A stretch of DNA of 64,000 nt from Symsagittifera roscoffensis (GCF_963678635.1 NC_087065.1:61220754-61284753); one strand, 5' to 3'; positions 22,568 through 36,142 are shown, counted from the stretch's first letter. The notes: generated from the sequence alone by a model not told the origin. Numbers and translations: made by a program.

Positions 22568-25500
22568 TTTCAACGTCAATTTTTTGTTTGTACGGTTACC
22601 ACAAGTATCGATTGAAACTCAATTTGAAGTCAGATGTTGTAATAATGTTAAGTTTTTCCGCAGAGTTCATTGCTTCAACGAAACTGGAAGTTGGAAATTG
22701 CTCAAATAAAAGAAAAACAACGGAAGCAAATTTTTTCAAAATCAATTACTTGCACAAAATCCCATTGAACTTAAGTAGCTTCTTTGAAAGGAAAATGACA
22801 CTGGACATTTCAATTCTTTTTGCTACAAATCAATTATTATTTATGCGTTTTTATCTATATTAAATTGATAAAAGTAGGATGTCTAAATTTCTTTCAATTT
22901 TTTGTAGAGCTGAAACAAAAAAGAAAATTATCAAAATGTGGCCGCAGACTAACACGTGCTCAAAGACCCCATTGCCCGTTTTCTAAGGAAATATTTCCAT
23001 GGAACAAATGTCGGCCAAGTTTAACTTAATGTGAACAAAATAACATGTTTTTTACGCTTTAATCGCGACAAATAATTCACCAAAAGTGTATTGTTTAAGT
23101 GGCGTTTATTGAACATTTGGCACTATGAAAAAATTTAGGAAAAAATTAGAAAAGAAAATCATGAAAAGCTTAGCTCTAGTTCTCGTTTGGTTGAAAACTA
23201 AAAACATGACAAAACAATAAATGGATTTGCACTATTAGACTTTATAAAAGAACTGGCACCACTGACAATTATTTCATAAGTTTTATGTTTCTTTATTCCA
23301 TTCATACTCGATCCGTGTGTAAAAACTTTTGTAACGCAAACGCATTTGAAAAAAATTGATGTTAGCAAAATACATCTTATTCCGTTTGGCAAACTTGGTT
23401 ACGTTAATCTAATTTAAATGTCGAAACACAATAGTAGGCAACCAAGACTGCTCAAATCAGGGTGAAGATCTGATTTTTCTAGTTTAATAAACATGTTTTT
23501 AGTAATATCGTAAGCACACTCAAATTTAATGTTTCCTAGTGTATAAGTGATAGGTCTTTCAGATCTGTTTTGGACCTAACATGTAGTAATTAGAAAAAAA
23601 TAAAAGGAAAAGATTTATAAAAAGAAAAAAAAACAACTGCTCTTATCAGGGTGAGGCTGTTAACTAACCGACTAAATTTTCAGGTGTCGCAAGAACTTTT
23701 TTTAAAATACTGACATCCAAAGATATCTATTTTGCCACGATCAGACAATTCCGTCACAGACAATTCAGTCAATTTCGAACGCAGACAGACAGTTCATCCA
23801 AAATGACCAAAGACCAAAGACTATTTAGACAATTTTAACGTTTTAAACGTTCGCACAGAAATTTTTTACATGCGGCAAAATATGAAAGATTTAATTGATT
23901 TGTTTCAATTGCACATGACACATATGATTGTAACCAAATCAAAGATTCTTTAACGTCATAAAATCATATACGATTCCAAATTCAGACTAGTGGCTTAGAA
24001 ATAAAACTCACACAGAAATTAAAACTTGATAACTTCACAGAAAACCAGACCAAAAAAAAAGAGTTTTTGCAGGCGGTCTAAAAGGATATCAGTTAAAAGG
24101 CTAACCAAATCCACTGGATACACAGTTACGTCGATTTTCTTATCCTGTAAGCAGGGAGGGTGCAACCGCTCATGAATTAATTTGGGTAGGTAGTTGAAAC
24201 CTGAACAGAAACTAAAATTTTTTTAAAAGGTTAACTATTTGTGATTAGAAGATGGTCCAACCAAACGACAACGACGTGAAACAATAAAAAAAATGGTCTG
24301 ACTAAAAATACTAACCTAAAACTAATTACTTTGTCCTTTTTTGAAATTGCAAGATAAAAGAATAAAACACTAGAGAGTTTTTTTGCCAAAAAAAAACAGG
24401 GCAATTATTTTCCTCTATCGTTTTTTATTGTTTTCAAATTTTTCCACTTTCAAGTTTTGATTGCCTTGTCTACGTCTCGGGTTTGTGATTGCCAGAGCAT
24501 CTGATCCTATTCATTTGCTTCTTGTTTGATTCAAAATCCTGTATATTGCAGTACTTTTTCTTCTTAATTGGGGGAAAGAGTGCTCTTCAATTTAAAATTA
24601 GAATTTGGTTCGATACGTGCTCAACCCGATTTGAACAGGAACGGAATGAGATTAAAATAAACAGCAAGACTGCTCGTGAGTTAGGGCAAAACCCTGAATG
24701 CTCCGACTGCAGTTCGAGGCGACTACATTTTTTTGTTCAAAAAATTGATTACAAAAATCAAATAAAGAAAAATTCCTGAGTTTATCCCCCACCCGCTAAT
24801 GAGGACAAGAAAGGGATGTCTGCGGCCTCATGGAATTGATTGCCTAAATTTGGTTTGGGACGCATTAATGCGCCGCTTATGTAGGGTATAGGGACGCAAA
24901 ATTATAATGCTTTAGTTATATAATATCGCCCAAATTATCCACTTTCAAACCCATTAAACTATCAGTGGTCAAAGTCAGTTTTGTATTTGATATCGTTCAA
25001 GTGGAAAAAGTGATTGAAGAAGTTCTTTTAAAAAAGCGAAAACTGACTAGGTAAATAAAAAACCGGCCCAAACTTGATTATTCCGCTTTCTTCAAAAGTC
25101 AGAAAATTAATATCAATAGAAACAATAAGACTGCTTGTTTTAAAAAGAAGTTTTGAAAGTTTTGACTGTTTTTTAAAAACAATTGATTAGGCTTTTTTAC
25201 AAAAATGGTGGAGTTAAAAAAATTATTCAAAAGTTACAAAGTTTTACATCTAGCATAAAGTAAGAAAAAAAACCGAACATCATGCTAGAAATTATATAAG
25301 AACAATCCCTACGACTGATTATATCTCTGCTTACACCTTAATAGCACGAAGTTTATTGCGTGTTAATTATCCCAAGTTGGCTGAAGTTGCAATTCTCAAA
25401 CACCCATAATTTTACGAAGTATAAAATAACCCATCAAAAACTGGCTAGCTAAGCAGTCGAAATATGTCTGGAGGAAAAACCTTTTTTGTATAAATTTTTA

Positions 25501-28500
25501 GTCAATATCATCAAAAGCAGAAAAATTAGTGATGTAGGAATGTCTTATTTGTGATATGTAATTTGCGAAAGAAAGTATAAAAAAAAACTTTCCCCGATAC
25601 ACAATGTCCGAAAAAAATGAAATGTTTCACATGGAGAAACATTCAATGAGGCAAATATATCAGTCATACGAATTCGAAACAGTTCCTGAGTTTTATTACA
25701 ATGGCGATACTTGTGTTGAATTTGATTTTTTTCTCATAATAACATAAAACCATTGAGAAAATTGTTTTACAAAACTTCTTAAATGCTGATTGCGTGGGCA
25801 CAAATGTTGATGATACTGCAGGTTCCTTAAATTTTAAACTGACTAATTCAACCCGTTTTTTTCTTATCCTTTCGCTACAGCCAATAAAATGAAAAGAATA
25901 GTCAGCAAAAAGTGTGGTAAGACTTGCAGTTTTTTCAACAAAGTTTTTGAACAATTTTTTTACCCAAAATTTTCAGAAAGTTATGAATCGGTCGAATGGG
26001 ACGTCACTAAATCCATTTTTTACTCAGGTTATAAAGCCCGGTGAAATGTTTTAATCGACCATGTTATTGAAAATTAACCTAAAATTTTTTGAAATCAAAA
26101 CAAAAAAATCTAGAACTCTTGGGTTTAAAACTCCCGGTTTTAAAAAAAATTTGGGTAATTATGATTGTAACGAAGTCAAATGAAATTTTAAAATGAAATT
26201 GCACAATGAATCTATAAGTCATAAATATGAAATTATTACAGATGCCTATCTCTCGTAACGTAATCAGAATTAATTAGTTATGCTTGGTTAGGCCTGAAAA
26301 AGCAACTATATTGTTATGTGCACAAAAAATGCAGTTTCCTAGCTCTTAAGTTTGCCAATTTTTCCCATCGCAGTGACCCGTCTTTTTTTGCTAAGTTAGT
26401 GATCAAATCCAACATCAGAAACAAAATAATCGGACAAAATGACAATTTTTTTTCCACCAAAAAGCTATTCTCAAAACTTTTGTGAAAACATTTTCTATTA
26501 GTAAAAAAACTTTTTCGGTGACATTGAAAAAATTTGGAAAAAACTTGACTATTTATTTGCTCATTAAATTGCTCTAAATTGTTTTATTACAAAATACGAA
26601 ACGTTTCTTGGATATATCTCAAGATCTTGAAGATTCTCCGAAATCTTGAAGAATCTTATAAATCTTTTCAAGATTGCACCAAAATCAAAATCTTCTGCTG
26701 AGCTGCTGGAACCATTTTACGGGTTTTGTAGGACGTTTTCTTGTAATTTTGAAGCTTATGTACCTTCGAAAATACAAGAAGCAATTATAGTTTTTTTGTT
26801 ATCTTTGATAAATCTGTAAGAACCTTCAACATTTTGACAAGATTCACAAGATAACTGGACTTGGGCATCCATGTGAAATTTGCGATTTGTGGTCAGCGAG
26901 GTAAGAGTACGATTTTAGTTAGCGATTTCTGAAACTTGCTGCTAGAGTTATAGATTGTAAAATATAAGACATATTCTTGTGAGTGAAACATACGATTTGT
27001 GGTTAGCAACTCTCCTAGAGACACTTGCCTAATGCATCACTACAATGATGGTTTTATCTTGAGCTAAAATTTACCCTAGGACATGAAAAAAAAATAGTGA
27101 AAAACCTTGCGGGAAAATTTGTTGAAACTTTGTGCAATCCTGATGAGCCATACCGCGTTTTTGCGCGACTTATGTATAACCTCGGTATGACCAAAGATTT
27201 TCGGTTGTGAATTAATCAAATGCGCGACCACCAGTGTGTAAAATTTATTTGGTTTTGAAGATTTAAATTAATTTCTAACTTGGAAACAGAGCAAAATATA
27301 TGCTCCGAAAAAATATTTGCTCCGGAAAACTAAAAAACTACAGGGAACCCTTTAACTTTCAAGATCTAGGGGTTCCAGCGGCAAAAAAAAGTAATTTTTA
27401 TCAAAACAATCTTCTAATAACAGTTTTCAGATTAACAGTTTCTGACCAGATTCGGTAAGAAAATGAAAGCAAATTAGAAGACTGCCGCGAAAATTGAAAT
27501 GCACTCAGTTTTAGTTTAGAAAGTCGAACCATAGGTCGAGCACAAACAAAAGATAGGTCGAAAACATACTCGATTTTGGTCGAGAAAGTAAAAACCTAGG
27601 TCGAGAGAGTAGAAACATACCAATTTTTGGTCGAAAAACTCGAAACATATGTATGCGGGATCAAACAAATGAACTTTTTAACGGTCGAGACTGTTGAGAA
27701 AGTGGAAACATCGAATTTTGGTCGAAACATATCTAAACTGGGTCGAACAAAATCAAACATTTTTTTGTAAAGTAAAGAAATTCGAAACATATCAAACTTT
27801 GGCCGAGAAATCAAGACACCAAAATTTGGTTGAGAAAAGTCGAAACACAAAATTTGGTCAAGACGGTCGAAACATACCAATTTTTGGTTGCGACAGTCGA
27901 AACATACATCGAGCACCTCAACCTGGGTGATTTGAGGCTTCTCAATTGGCTGGATTATTTAACATTGGATGCTCTTACGTATATAATTTAAGTTGTCACT
28001 GTTTTAACTATGGGAAGTCGAATTATTTCCTACTTAATTAATTATCTTATATTTCAATTTCTAGCTCGTATTCATAACTATCAGAAATCAAACTGATTAT
28101 TAATTGGAAGTGCCAGTTGCAAACAGAATTTTTGTTCAGTGTCATTCTTCATTTTTTCTACTCATACGTTTTAGTTACAAACAGATAAAAATCCAATTCA
28201 TACCACCAAAATTGTTTCGGTTAGTAAGTTTATTTAAATGGTAAGTTTTTTTAAAACAACTATATTGATTTTTCATGTATAACTATTTGTTAGACTTGAA
28301 ACAGAATGCTCAAACAAAAACCGTGTTTTCAAGCATGTGTTTCATCATTTTTTCCACTTGTGTGAAGTTCACTGTATTCCAGATTTAAGTATTTAAATGA
28401 AACATTTTCCATCTAAAAATATCAATTGCTCATTTTCAATCCACTATTTAGTCGTTTATTGACCTAATTGAGTTTAGAGAAAATCTGAGCGATTGTAAAG

Positions 28501-28585
28501 TTCTCAGATAGGTTGTTGAGAGCGAACTTTGAATGATATTATGGATCCATTTTGAGCTGCGGTATCTACTCGAAATAAAACGCCA
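22568..28585. other. Shared 6-kb intergenic region between the divergent transporters
   Basis: No further gene is supported. It holds fragments of the fold-back family best seen at 34241-35337: CAAGACTGCTC words at 23448, AACTGCTCTTATCAGGGTG at 23636 and 24673-24720, and the arm at about 25120-25490. It also has CAAGATCTTGAAGA-type palindromes at 26620-26850 and a 'gtcgaaacata' minisatellite at 27530-27930. The promoters of both transporters should lie near its two ends, but I recognise no core element with confidence. Confidence 0.55.
27525..27930. repeat. Degenerate minisatellite of 'ggtcgag...cgaaacata' units (copy 1)
   Basis: About a dozen variants of TTTGGTCGAGAAAGTCGAAACATA follow one another with irregular spacing. 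The block ends GAGCACCTCAACCTGGGTGA. The same units and nearly the same end (AACACCTCGACCCAGGTTA) occur at 57000-57605, 30 kb away. Short ORFs cross it on both strands only because the units contain few stops. Confidence 0.7.
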
Positions 28586-31500
28586 ATGGAAACAGAAAAC
28601 GGCGCTGCTGATGAAGCTTCTCAACTTGGCCAAGAACTATTGCCATTAAAATGCAAAAAGGAAAACTTTTCGTCAGCGTCGACTGGAAACTTAGATTCTC
28701 TTGTCGGCATCGAAGAAGCTCTCGAGTATTCGGGTTTCTCTTTTCGCCATGTATTAATACTCTCGGCTGTCGGATTAGTGCTTCTTTCGCTGTTCGCTCA
28801 AATTGAGATGATTGGACTTTTAGCAACTGAATTGTTATGCGAGTTCAATCTCAGTCCAGTGCAGGAAGCATTTCTGACGTCAGCATTTTTCACTGGAATG
28901 ATTTTCGGAGCACTTTTGTGGGGTCATCTATCTGACAAATATGGTAATGAAATTTTCAAATTTTTTCACGTTTTAAACATTGAAACGCAAAAAGTAGAAC
29001 TCAAAACACGAGAATAGCATCATATGCCCACTATGATCATTTTTATATGAACTTTCATAGATTAAGAAATTGAGCATCAATTTCTGATGTTCAAATTTGA
29101 AAAATGGACAAGACTGAAAAATGGGCAAAGCCCTGAATGTTCCCTTCCGAATTCTCCTTGAGGCCAATTAAAAACTTTTATCAATAAAGCCAATTGTCGT
29201 TTTTTTTCTTCAACTTATCCTCCACACACTAATGTAAACTACGAAAGGATATATTGATTGTAACAGATTTCCTAATGATAGCCACAATAATTTTGAAAAC
29301 CCTATATCTTTAACAAAAATTTCATAGGTGAAATGTATTTTTCAATTTTCAGGTAACAAACTCTTTCAGATGGCATAAAAACTTCCAGCAGAAACAGAGG
29401 CATAGTTGAAAACTCGAAAAATGACTGTTTAAAAAGCCACCCAAAGTATAAATTTTCCGCTTTTTTTTTTCGAAAACCGGAATTAAAATTTAACATAAAG
29501 AGTTTGAACGGCTGTCGGTTGGTTATCCTCTGCTCTAACTGCGCCGCTGGATGATTCCACTAAGAGACCTAAGCCACTTAGATGTTACGATCAAAAGCGT
29601 CAAAATTCTGCTCACACATTTAATGCATGTTTCTCAGCAGTATTTTTCCGACCTTCGAAGAAGTCGAGGAGTATATATGCTTGGGTATTTTTGTTCCGGC
29701 TACCTTTTAAGGTCTACAGAGTAGTGTTCGCTGCTAAAAAAAATTGAGGCAAAGCATAAATTGAGATTTTTCAAAAGTCATCCCCACACGCTGTTTCAAG
29801 TGCAAAATGATATGTTTCGCGTAGAGTAGTTTATTCAGTAGAAGAAATAGCATGCTTCAATTTAGTTTGAAACAATTTTTGAAGCCGCGATAAATATCTA
29901 CTTACTCGTTAATAGCATTTATCCTAAATTGACCAAACAGGCAATCTTTAGGCCCCATAATTGTACAAAAATTTGCAGAAGGTGAATGTTTTTTTTTTAA
30001 TTTGAGCACAAGAAAACAATACTTTTTTTGCATGATATAAAAGTACCGTAAAAATTAGCTAATTAAAATTCCCAATGGTTTGATACCCCTTTGTACTATT
30101 TTGAGATATCCACTTTTGGCTGACGGAACCTAAAAATTCTCTTAGGGAGCTTTTGGCGCCAAAATATTTAATTTTGAGGGAAAGGGATAGTGCGCGCCAA
30201 AAAAACGCAATTTTTGGTCAAAATCAGGTAAATTTCCAATCAACGGCCTGTTTTTTCGAGAAAAAAAAATTGCCTGTGGCGCACAAAATTTAGTCAAAAT
30301 TGGGTCTGTCTTCATAGTGATTTGGGAGAGCTCAGAAAATCAATTTGTTCAACCTAAACAAAAAAAGGTCGGCAAAATTTTCTACGTTTTTTTGAAAATC
30401 GACCCCCACCCCTCGAGAAAATCCTAGATCCGCCTTCATTCGGAATATTAAATTTATTTGCGGCGATACGAGCATTTAAACTTTAAATCAAATTTTTTGT
30501 ATTTTCCTTATAACTTTTGGTTTTTTCAGTTCATGAGAACCATTTTCAATATGCACTTTCTCCATCCCCGAAATTTTTTAATCCTCTGGAGTAATTATCA
30601 TTACTTTATTACTTTCTTTGACAGGCCGCAAAAGAGTAATCCAGCTGTGTTCGCTATTCGCCAGCATAACAGTTCTAGCCAGTAGTGTCACACAGTCGTT
30701 CACAGACACTTATTTGCTCCGCATTCTGGTCGGAATGTCAATGGGCGGGTTCCATGTTTGCTACACATACGCAACTGAAATTGTCGGGTCAACTCACAGG
30801 GCAAAAGCTTGTCTAATTTTGTTCATTTTCCAGTACCTCGGAGCTGTTTATGGAGCTGCAATTGGGTTAATAACTGTTACAGAAAACAATTTAGGCTGGC
30901 GGTATTACGTGCTAAAATCTTCGCTTCCGATCGTTCTCGGCTTAGTTTCGGTAACAAGTATATGTCCCGAAAGTCCGAGGTTTCTACTCGTTAAAGGCGA
31001 AACAGATAAAGCTACCAAAGTTGTCAAAATATTAAGCTCAAAGCCAAATTCTGACTTGAAATTAGCATCAATTATGAAATCAATTGGTGATATAGGATCA
31101 TGGAAAGACCTAATCGCGACGCCATCTGACAAGATGCTCCTAGGAGTTTTGTCTTCGTTGATATTTCTGATACGATTCTTCAATATTGGAGTTGCTCTTT
31201 TGTTTTATGAGAACTTGCAAAATCCTTACGCTTCAGATTGTAATGTTTTAGTTGAGACTTACAAAGAATCTGGAGGTTGCGACCGTCTGAAGAAAAACGA
31301 TTACTCTCTTGATATTTTATTCAGTTCTTCTGGGATATTTGGAGCATTATTTTATTATTTTCTGGCTGATTACTTCGGCCGGCGAAAAGCAATGGCAAGA
31401 TCGTTATCCTTTTCGACTCTTTGCATGTCGACTTTCTATTTCTGCATGCCAAATTATTCACGGACAATTTGTAGTTTAGTCGTGAAAAGTTTTTGTTTCA

Positions 31501-31769
31501 CGACTGAACTTGTGTTTAACCTTTACATTAATGAAGTTTACCCTACGTACTCACGATCAGCGGCTTCTGGCTTTACAGACTGTTTTTCGAGACTTGGGCT
31601 TGCGTTATCGCCCCTTATTTCCCAATATTTGGCAAAAGAGAGCTACCCATCGTCCGTTAGTGTTTACATTGCTTCAGGTGTTTTGGGAGTGGTGATTATT
31701 CGGTCTTTGAAGACAGAAACAAGAGCTCAACTCCAGGATGACGTCTGGAAAAAAGCTGAGAAGAAATAG
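28586..31769 (+). CDS. SVOP/SV2-like major facilitator transporter, 500 aa
   Basis: Exon 1 is 28586-28943 (ATG start) and exon 2 is 30625-31769 (TAG). The intron is GTAATG...TTTGACAG, phase 1, splitting the Gly of KYG|RKR exactly as in the minus-strand paralogue. Landmarks are GIEEALEYSGFSFRHVL before TM1, HLSDKYG/RKR after TM2, LLRILVGMSMGGFHVCYTYA at TM4, CPESPRFLL after TM6, ADYFGRRKA in the second half, and a charged C-terminus. It is a 12-TM carrier of unknown substrate, probably for organic ions or similar small solutes. The frame is intact. A MITE-like sequence (30085-30437) occupies the end of the intron. Confidence 0.93.
29090..29990. repeat. Degraded copy of the 34241-type fold-back family
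   Basis: The left part has AAGACTGAAAAATGGGCAAAGCCC with TGAATGTTCC (29106-29142). The right part has CGTTAATAGCATTTATCCTAA, GCAATCTTTAGGCCCCATAA and AAAATTTGCAG (about 29905-29975), in the order of the intact copy. It lies wholly in the intron of the plus-strand transporter. Confidence 0.55.
30085..30437. mobile_element. MITE copy in the intron of the plus-strand transporter
   Basis: The order of blocks matches the 4380-4751 element: CCCCTTTGTACTATTTTGAG, GGAACCTAAAAATTCTC, GCTTTTGGCGCCAA, TTTGGGAGAGCTCAGAAAAT, then CTCGAGAAAATCCTAGATCC. The left terminus is missing or unrecognisable. It stops about 190 bases before exon 2. Confidence 0.7.
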
Positions 31770-34240
31770 ATGCTACAATAATTTCGGAGTAGTAACAGAA
31801 TTGTGAAAACATATGCGACCACTATGACCATATGATCCAATTTTGAATTGCGTATCTCATGAGCTTTTATATAAAAGTACACTCAGAAAGATAACCCGGT
31901 ACCGATCAAAATTTAGCTAAATCTAGGCTGTTTCTAGCTAGAAAAATTCTCTTACTGGGTATCGAACTCACGACCTCCCTTTGTTTGACCTGATAGTTTG
32001 TTTGCTGCGTGACCCGATAGTTTATGATAGTTTTAACAACCTAATGAATAGCAAAACTTGTTATAACAAGTGTTAATTTGCATTGTATTGCTACGGCTAT
32101 TATGCATATCTCACATTGTGCTATAGTCATAAGCATGTTTATCTCGTTGCGGTTCTGGTTATTTCTTCTCAGAAATTGTATATTTCTAAACTAAGAAAGA
32201 AATAGATCAATTCTGTACAGAAAATACTAAAACTTCAGCTAGGTAATCTATATAACATTTCTAACTAGAAAAACAGCCTTCGCTAGCTACGATAAGGTTA
32301 TCAGAACGTTGCCCTATCACTTGTAGAACTTTATGTGAATTTAAGTTTTCAGTTTTAAAAAAAATTAAATTCAGTTTAAAGAACAGAAGAATGGGAACGT
32401 TCGGATATTCGGGAGCTTCGCTCTACGGAGTTTTTTGGGTTACGTTTTTTTTCTAGAATTTTCACCAGATGAAAATGTTTTTTTTTCATTACGAGGCCAA
32501 ACTGTGCACTGGATAGGAGCACAGTTTTGTGTCTGTATGTTCCTGGATTCCAGAGACAAGTCTTTAAACATACGAAAATTTTGTCAGAGCGATCAAAGGA
32601 AAGTAAAGAACAAAAGAAGAACAAATAAGGGAGCGTCCTTGTTGCGTAATCCGCTTACAATGCACAAAATGCACAGCTGGGCCTTGTAATGTTGCAGAAA
32701 AAGAAAATGGATAGAAACAAAAACTGAACAACTTAATTAATGATCCGGAGTTTATGATTCATAGATGCCCCTGTGGTTTTGAAATCTTGCCCCAGGGATG
32801 TAGCAACTTGCATGCGTTCTGCTTAGCAGGCGCGATTAAAATAGTTACTCACTTTAATGCGGGACGCATCAGTTTGAGTTTTAGTTGTTACGTATTGCAT
32901 TTCATAAATTTTTAAAATTCAGATTTAGATTTTATTTGAATTATATTTTCTCGATTTTTTTTATTTCAGTTTTAAGTTCTCAATTGATGGCAAGTACTTT
33001 AAATTTTTGCGTATATTCTTTTTTTACCACAACCACCATTCGCTTTACGTGTGTGTAATAAACATGTGGTTGGTGATTAAACATGGGATAGGGTCGAATG
33101 AAGTATTCAACTTTGAACTTTTTTGCTTTTTAAAACTGTAAAAGACATGGCATAGCGTTTTTACAAAATTCCCAAATTGTCTGCAAAATTATCAATTTTT
33201 AATCCAAAAAAAACAGAATGTAATCGATTCTAAGCAATTTTAATGGATTTTTTTTTTTCAAAATTATTCAGTTTAATCGATTATCTTGGCAAAAATTATT
33301 GGTTATGATGCCAAAAAAATGCTCAAAATTAATCAATTATAGTGGCAATATAATCATTTTTTGGCTGAATTGCATATTTCTAATAAATTATAATCGATGA
33401 TTTTGTCTCGGAGGTCCATTTTATTCATTTAAATTTCATAGGCGCTTGGTGCGGGTATCAAGGCTCAGTGTGATTATATAAGGAAACATCTAAATACCCG
33501 TTTAATTCAATTTCCTTCACTACGCTTGTGTTTTCTCACACTGAAACCCAAAATAGGCAGTCAAAAACAGATTTATTAGGAGACTGTTTTTTTGGACGAA
33601 CACTATTTTAGGCAAAAAAAAGTATACATATTATGGATAATTCAGACGAAATTAGCTATCAGTTGAAAAACAAACCCTTGCGATAAAACTTGTCTATTGT
33701 CTATCAAACAAAGAAAATCAAATATGTATGATACGGGATATTTAGACATATACCAAAATCATAAAACACGCAATTTGATTTAAAAAATATATCGAAAGTA
33801 CGACAAAATAAGCCAATTTTTAACGATAAGTTCGAATTGTTATTACCACAGACTCGTAAGAAAAACAGAGCGTTTCTAGATTTGCTTTAAGCATTTGCCA
33901 AACTCACCAGAGGATCGTTTCTCTGTATTTGTTCTACAAACTTTGTGTTTTGAAAACAGAAACAGTTTTTGGCGGCTGCCGTAGCATACGGCTTTGGGCA
34001 TTAAGCATTTCTCCACGTATTATGTGATAATCTGGGGGATGACGCAAAATCACTTCAGCTCAGGATTGTGTTTATCTCATTGTCGTAGACTACTTTAATT
34101 TTCTGGGTCAATTTGGGTTGATATTATTTTTTAAAATCATTTTCGGTTGATCTCAAAATAAAATCGGGTTCAGGCTCACTCATTTTTCGAACAATTTTTT
34201 GGTTGAGTCGTCAGTTATTATTGTGCGGCGACAATACGTT
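31770..34240. other. Intergenic, no gene seen
   Basis: Apart from the SINE-like stretch, this holds AT-rich sequence with loosely repeated AATCGATTATAATGGCAAAA-type words at 33170-33400 and no ORF with a recognisable domain. I could not assign a 3' UTR end to the transporter that stops at 31769. Confidence 0.5.
31895..32045 (-). mobile_element. Possible tRNA-derived SINE head
   Basis: On the minus strand a polymerase III B-box-like GAGTTCGATACC (within GTCGTGAGTTCGATACCCAG) lies about 40 bases after an A-box-like GTCACGCAGCAAAC. The spacing resembles a tRNA gene, but the intervening part cannot fold into a normal anticodon arm that I recognise. I infer a tRNA-derived SINE rather than a tRNA. 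No second copy was noticed in this window. Confidence 0.4.
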
Positions 34241-35337
34241 AACAAGACTGCTCGTATCAGGGCAAAGCCCTGAATGTTTCGACTGCCTTTTAAGGTCTAT
34301 AGAGCAGTAATAACATGGAAAATTTAAATGTAATAAAGTAAAACTAAAAAACTTTTTCTAAAAAGTTTAAGATTTTTTGTGAAAACCATATTAAGTGCAA
34401 AGTGATAGATTTTGCTCCTATTAACAAATCAAATATGGCATATAAGCTTCCTTGAACCAATTTGGAACAATTTCTAAGACGAATTAAATCTCGCTTTCGC
34501 ATTAATAGCGCGAAATATGTCGCGCGTTAATTGTCCCAAATTGGCCAAAATGGCCAAAATGGCAATCTTTAGACCCTCTTAACTTTACGAAAAATGATCA
34601 CAGGTGAAATATCTTTTCAAATTTAAGGACAACAATAGCTTCAAATGATGTTAAAAAAATTTCCGTCAAAAATTGGCTAGTTAAAAAGTCAAAATTTGTC
34701 TGAAGAAAAAAAAACCCACCCGGAGCACAATTATTCCGTTACCTTCGTATCAAAATTCAGAACAATTATGTACCAGTTTAAAATTTTTTAATGTTTGTTT
34801 ATTGTTTCGACTTTCGATTCGAAAGTAACGGAATATTTGTGCTCGGGGTGGGTTTTTTTTTCTTCAGACAAATTTCGACTTTTTAACTAGCCATTTTTGA
34901 CGGATTTTTTTAATATCATTCAAAAGGTATTGTTGTTTTGAGCTTAAATTTGAAAAGATATTTCAATTGTGATCTTTTTTGGTAAAGTTATGAGGGTTTA
35001 AAATTGCCATTTTGACGAATTTGGGACAATTAACGAGCGATATAGTTCGCGCTATTAACGCGTAAGCGGAGATTTAATCCGTCTCATAAATAGTTCCAAA
35101 TTGGTTGAACGAAGCTTATTTTCCAAAATTGATTTGCTACAAGGAACGAAATCTCACTTTTGTACTTTATATGGCTTGTGGGGGGATGATTTCCATTAAA
35201 AATTTCAAATTTAAAAAAAAAAAACAATTTATTTTATTTTGTTTCATTTAATTTTTTTATGTTATTACTGCTGCTCCATAAACCCTAAAAGGCAGTCGGA
35301 ACATTCAGGGCTTCGCCCTGATACGAGCAGTCTTGTT
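34241..35337. mobile_element. Fold-back element, best copy of a dispersed family
   Basis: The left end AACAAGACTGCTCGTATCAG, followed by GGCAAAGCCCTGAATG, is repeated inverted at 35290-35337. The arms stay complementary inward: GTCTGAAGAAAAAAAAACCC near 34700 mirrors GGGTTTTTTTTTCTTCAGAC near 34855. The centre of symmetry lies near 34790. It has no ORF and no obvious target-site duplication. Partial relatives lie at 23440-23660, 24670-25490, 29090-29990, 43660-44390, 44810-44850, 45650-45680 and 57955-58020. Confidence 0.8.
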
Positions 35338-35544
35338 CTTTTTGTATCTATATCCATTCTTAAGAACTAAAGTGTTTCCACTTCTATGTTTTCACGGCTC
35401 AACTCTATATATCTTTTGAATTGAGACAAAACTAAACCCGAGATATATCTACGTACTTGGCGTGAGACGTGATGGGTTAGAAGTACGGTTTTTGTGCAAC
35501 ATCTGTCTGTTTTTGTCTGAAAAACAAAGTTTGCTCTAACGTTG

Positions 35545-35874
35545 TGAGATTTGCCGAGGTTTTAGAAGGAAAACTTGGTTGTTTGAACAATAAGTAAATT
35601 GTTTTAGAGTTGAATAAATTGTTACTTCAATCACTTTATTGCTTGGTTTCGAATAAATACTTGGAATAGGAAGTTTATCCTGAATGAACCTGAGTTTAAG
35701 TAGAATAAAGATAATCTAGCAAACAATATAGATATCAGAAGAGAATGAACACGCTCTGCGTGGTATTATGTATAGATTAGCACAATGACCTCGGTTAGTA
35801 TAATTAACATCAATCTGCAGTGAGACTGCAAAAGAACAAGTAAATAACGAGGTACCGAAGGTCGCCTCACGACA
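35545..35874 (-). repeat. 3' LTR of element A
   Basis: It matches the other LTR along its whole length. Read on the minus strand it begins TGTCGTGAGGCGACC and ends CTCA. The poly(A)-type signals and TATA box were not resolved. Confidence 0.92.
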
Positions 35875-36142
35875 TTCCTCGCGGGAGAAAAAATTTTTGA
35901 GAAACAACCCAAAATTAGAGAGATAATAAAAACTGCATCCAAACGAGCCAATGATTTATAGCCTTCTATCCCACACAAGTAGCCTACAGTTAATCAGAAA
36001 GAACATGATAACATGAAATAGTTTCAATGAGTTTAGTAGAGTTTTATACTTGACATATAGTCAATCCTTTCCACTAGCATCTTTTGCATGAGCGAGAGGG
36101 GGAGACGTCGTCGTTGAAGGTCCAGGTGGAAAACGATCCCGA

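Noticed and set aside
27596-27930. Overlapping ORFs on both strands with CFD/RPKF repeats
   Set aside because: They arise from the minisatellite units, which lack stops; there is no protein-like conservation.
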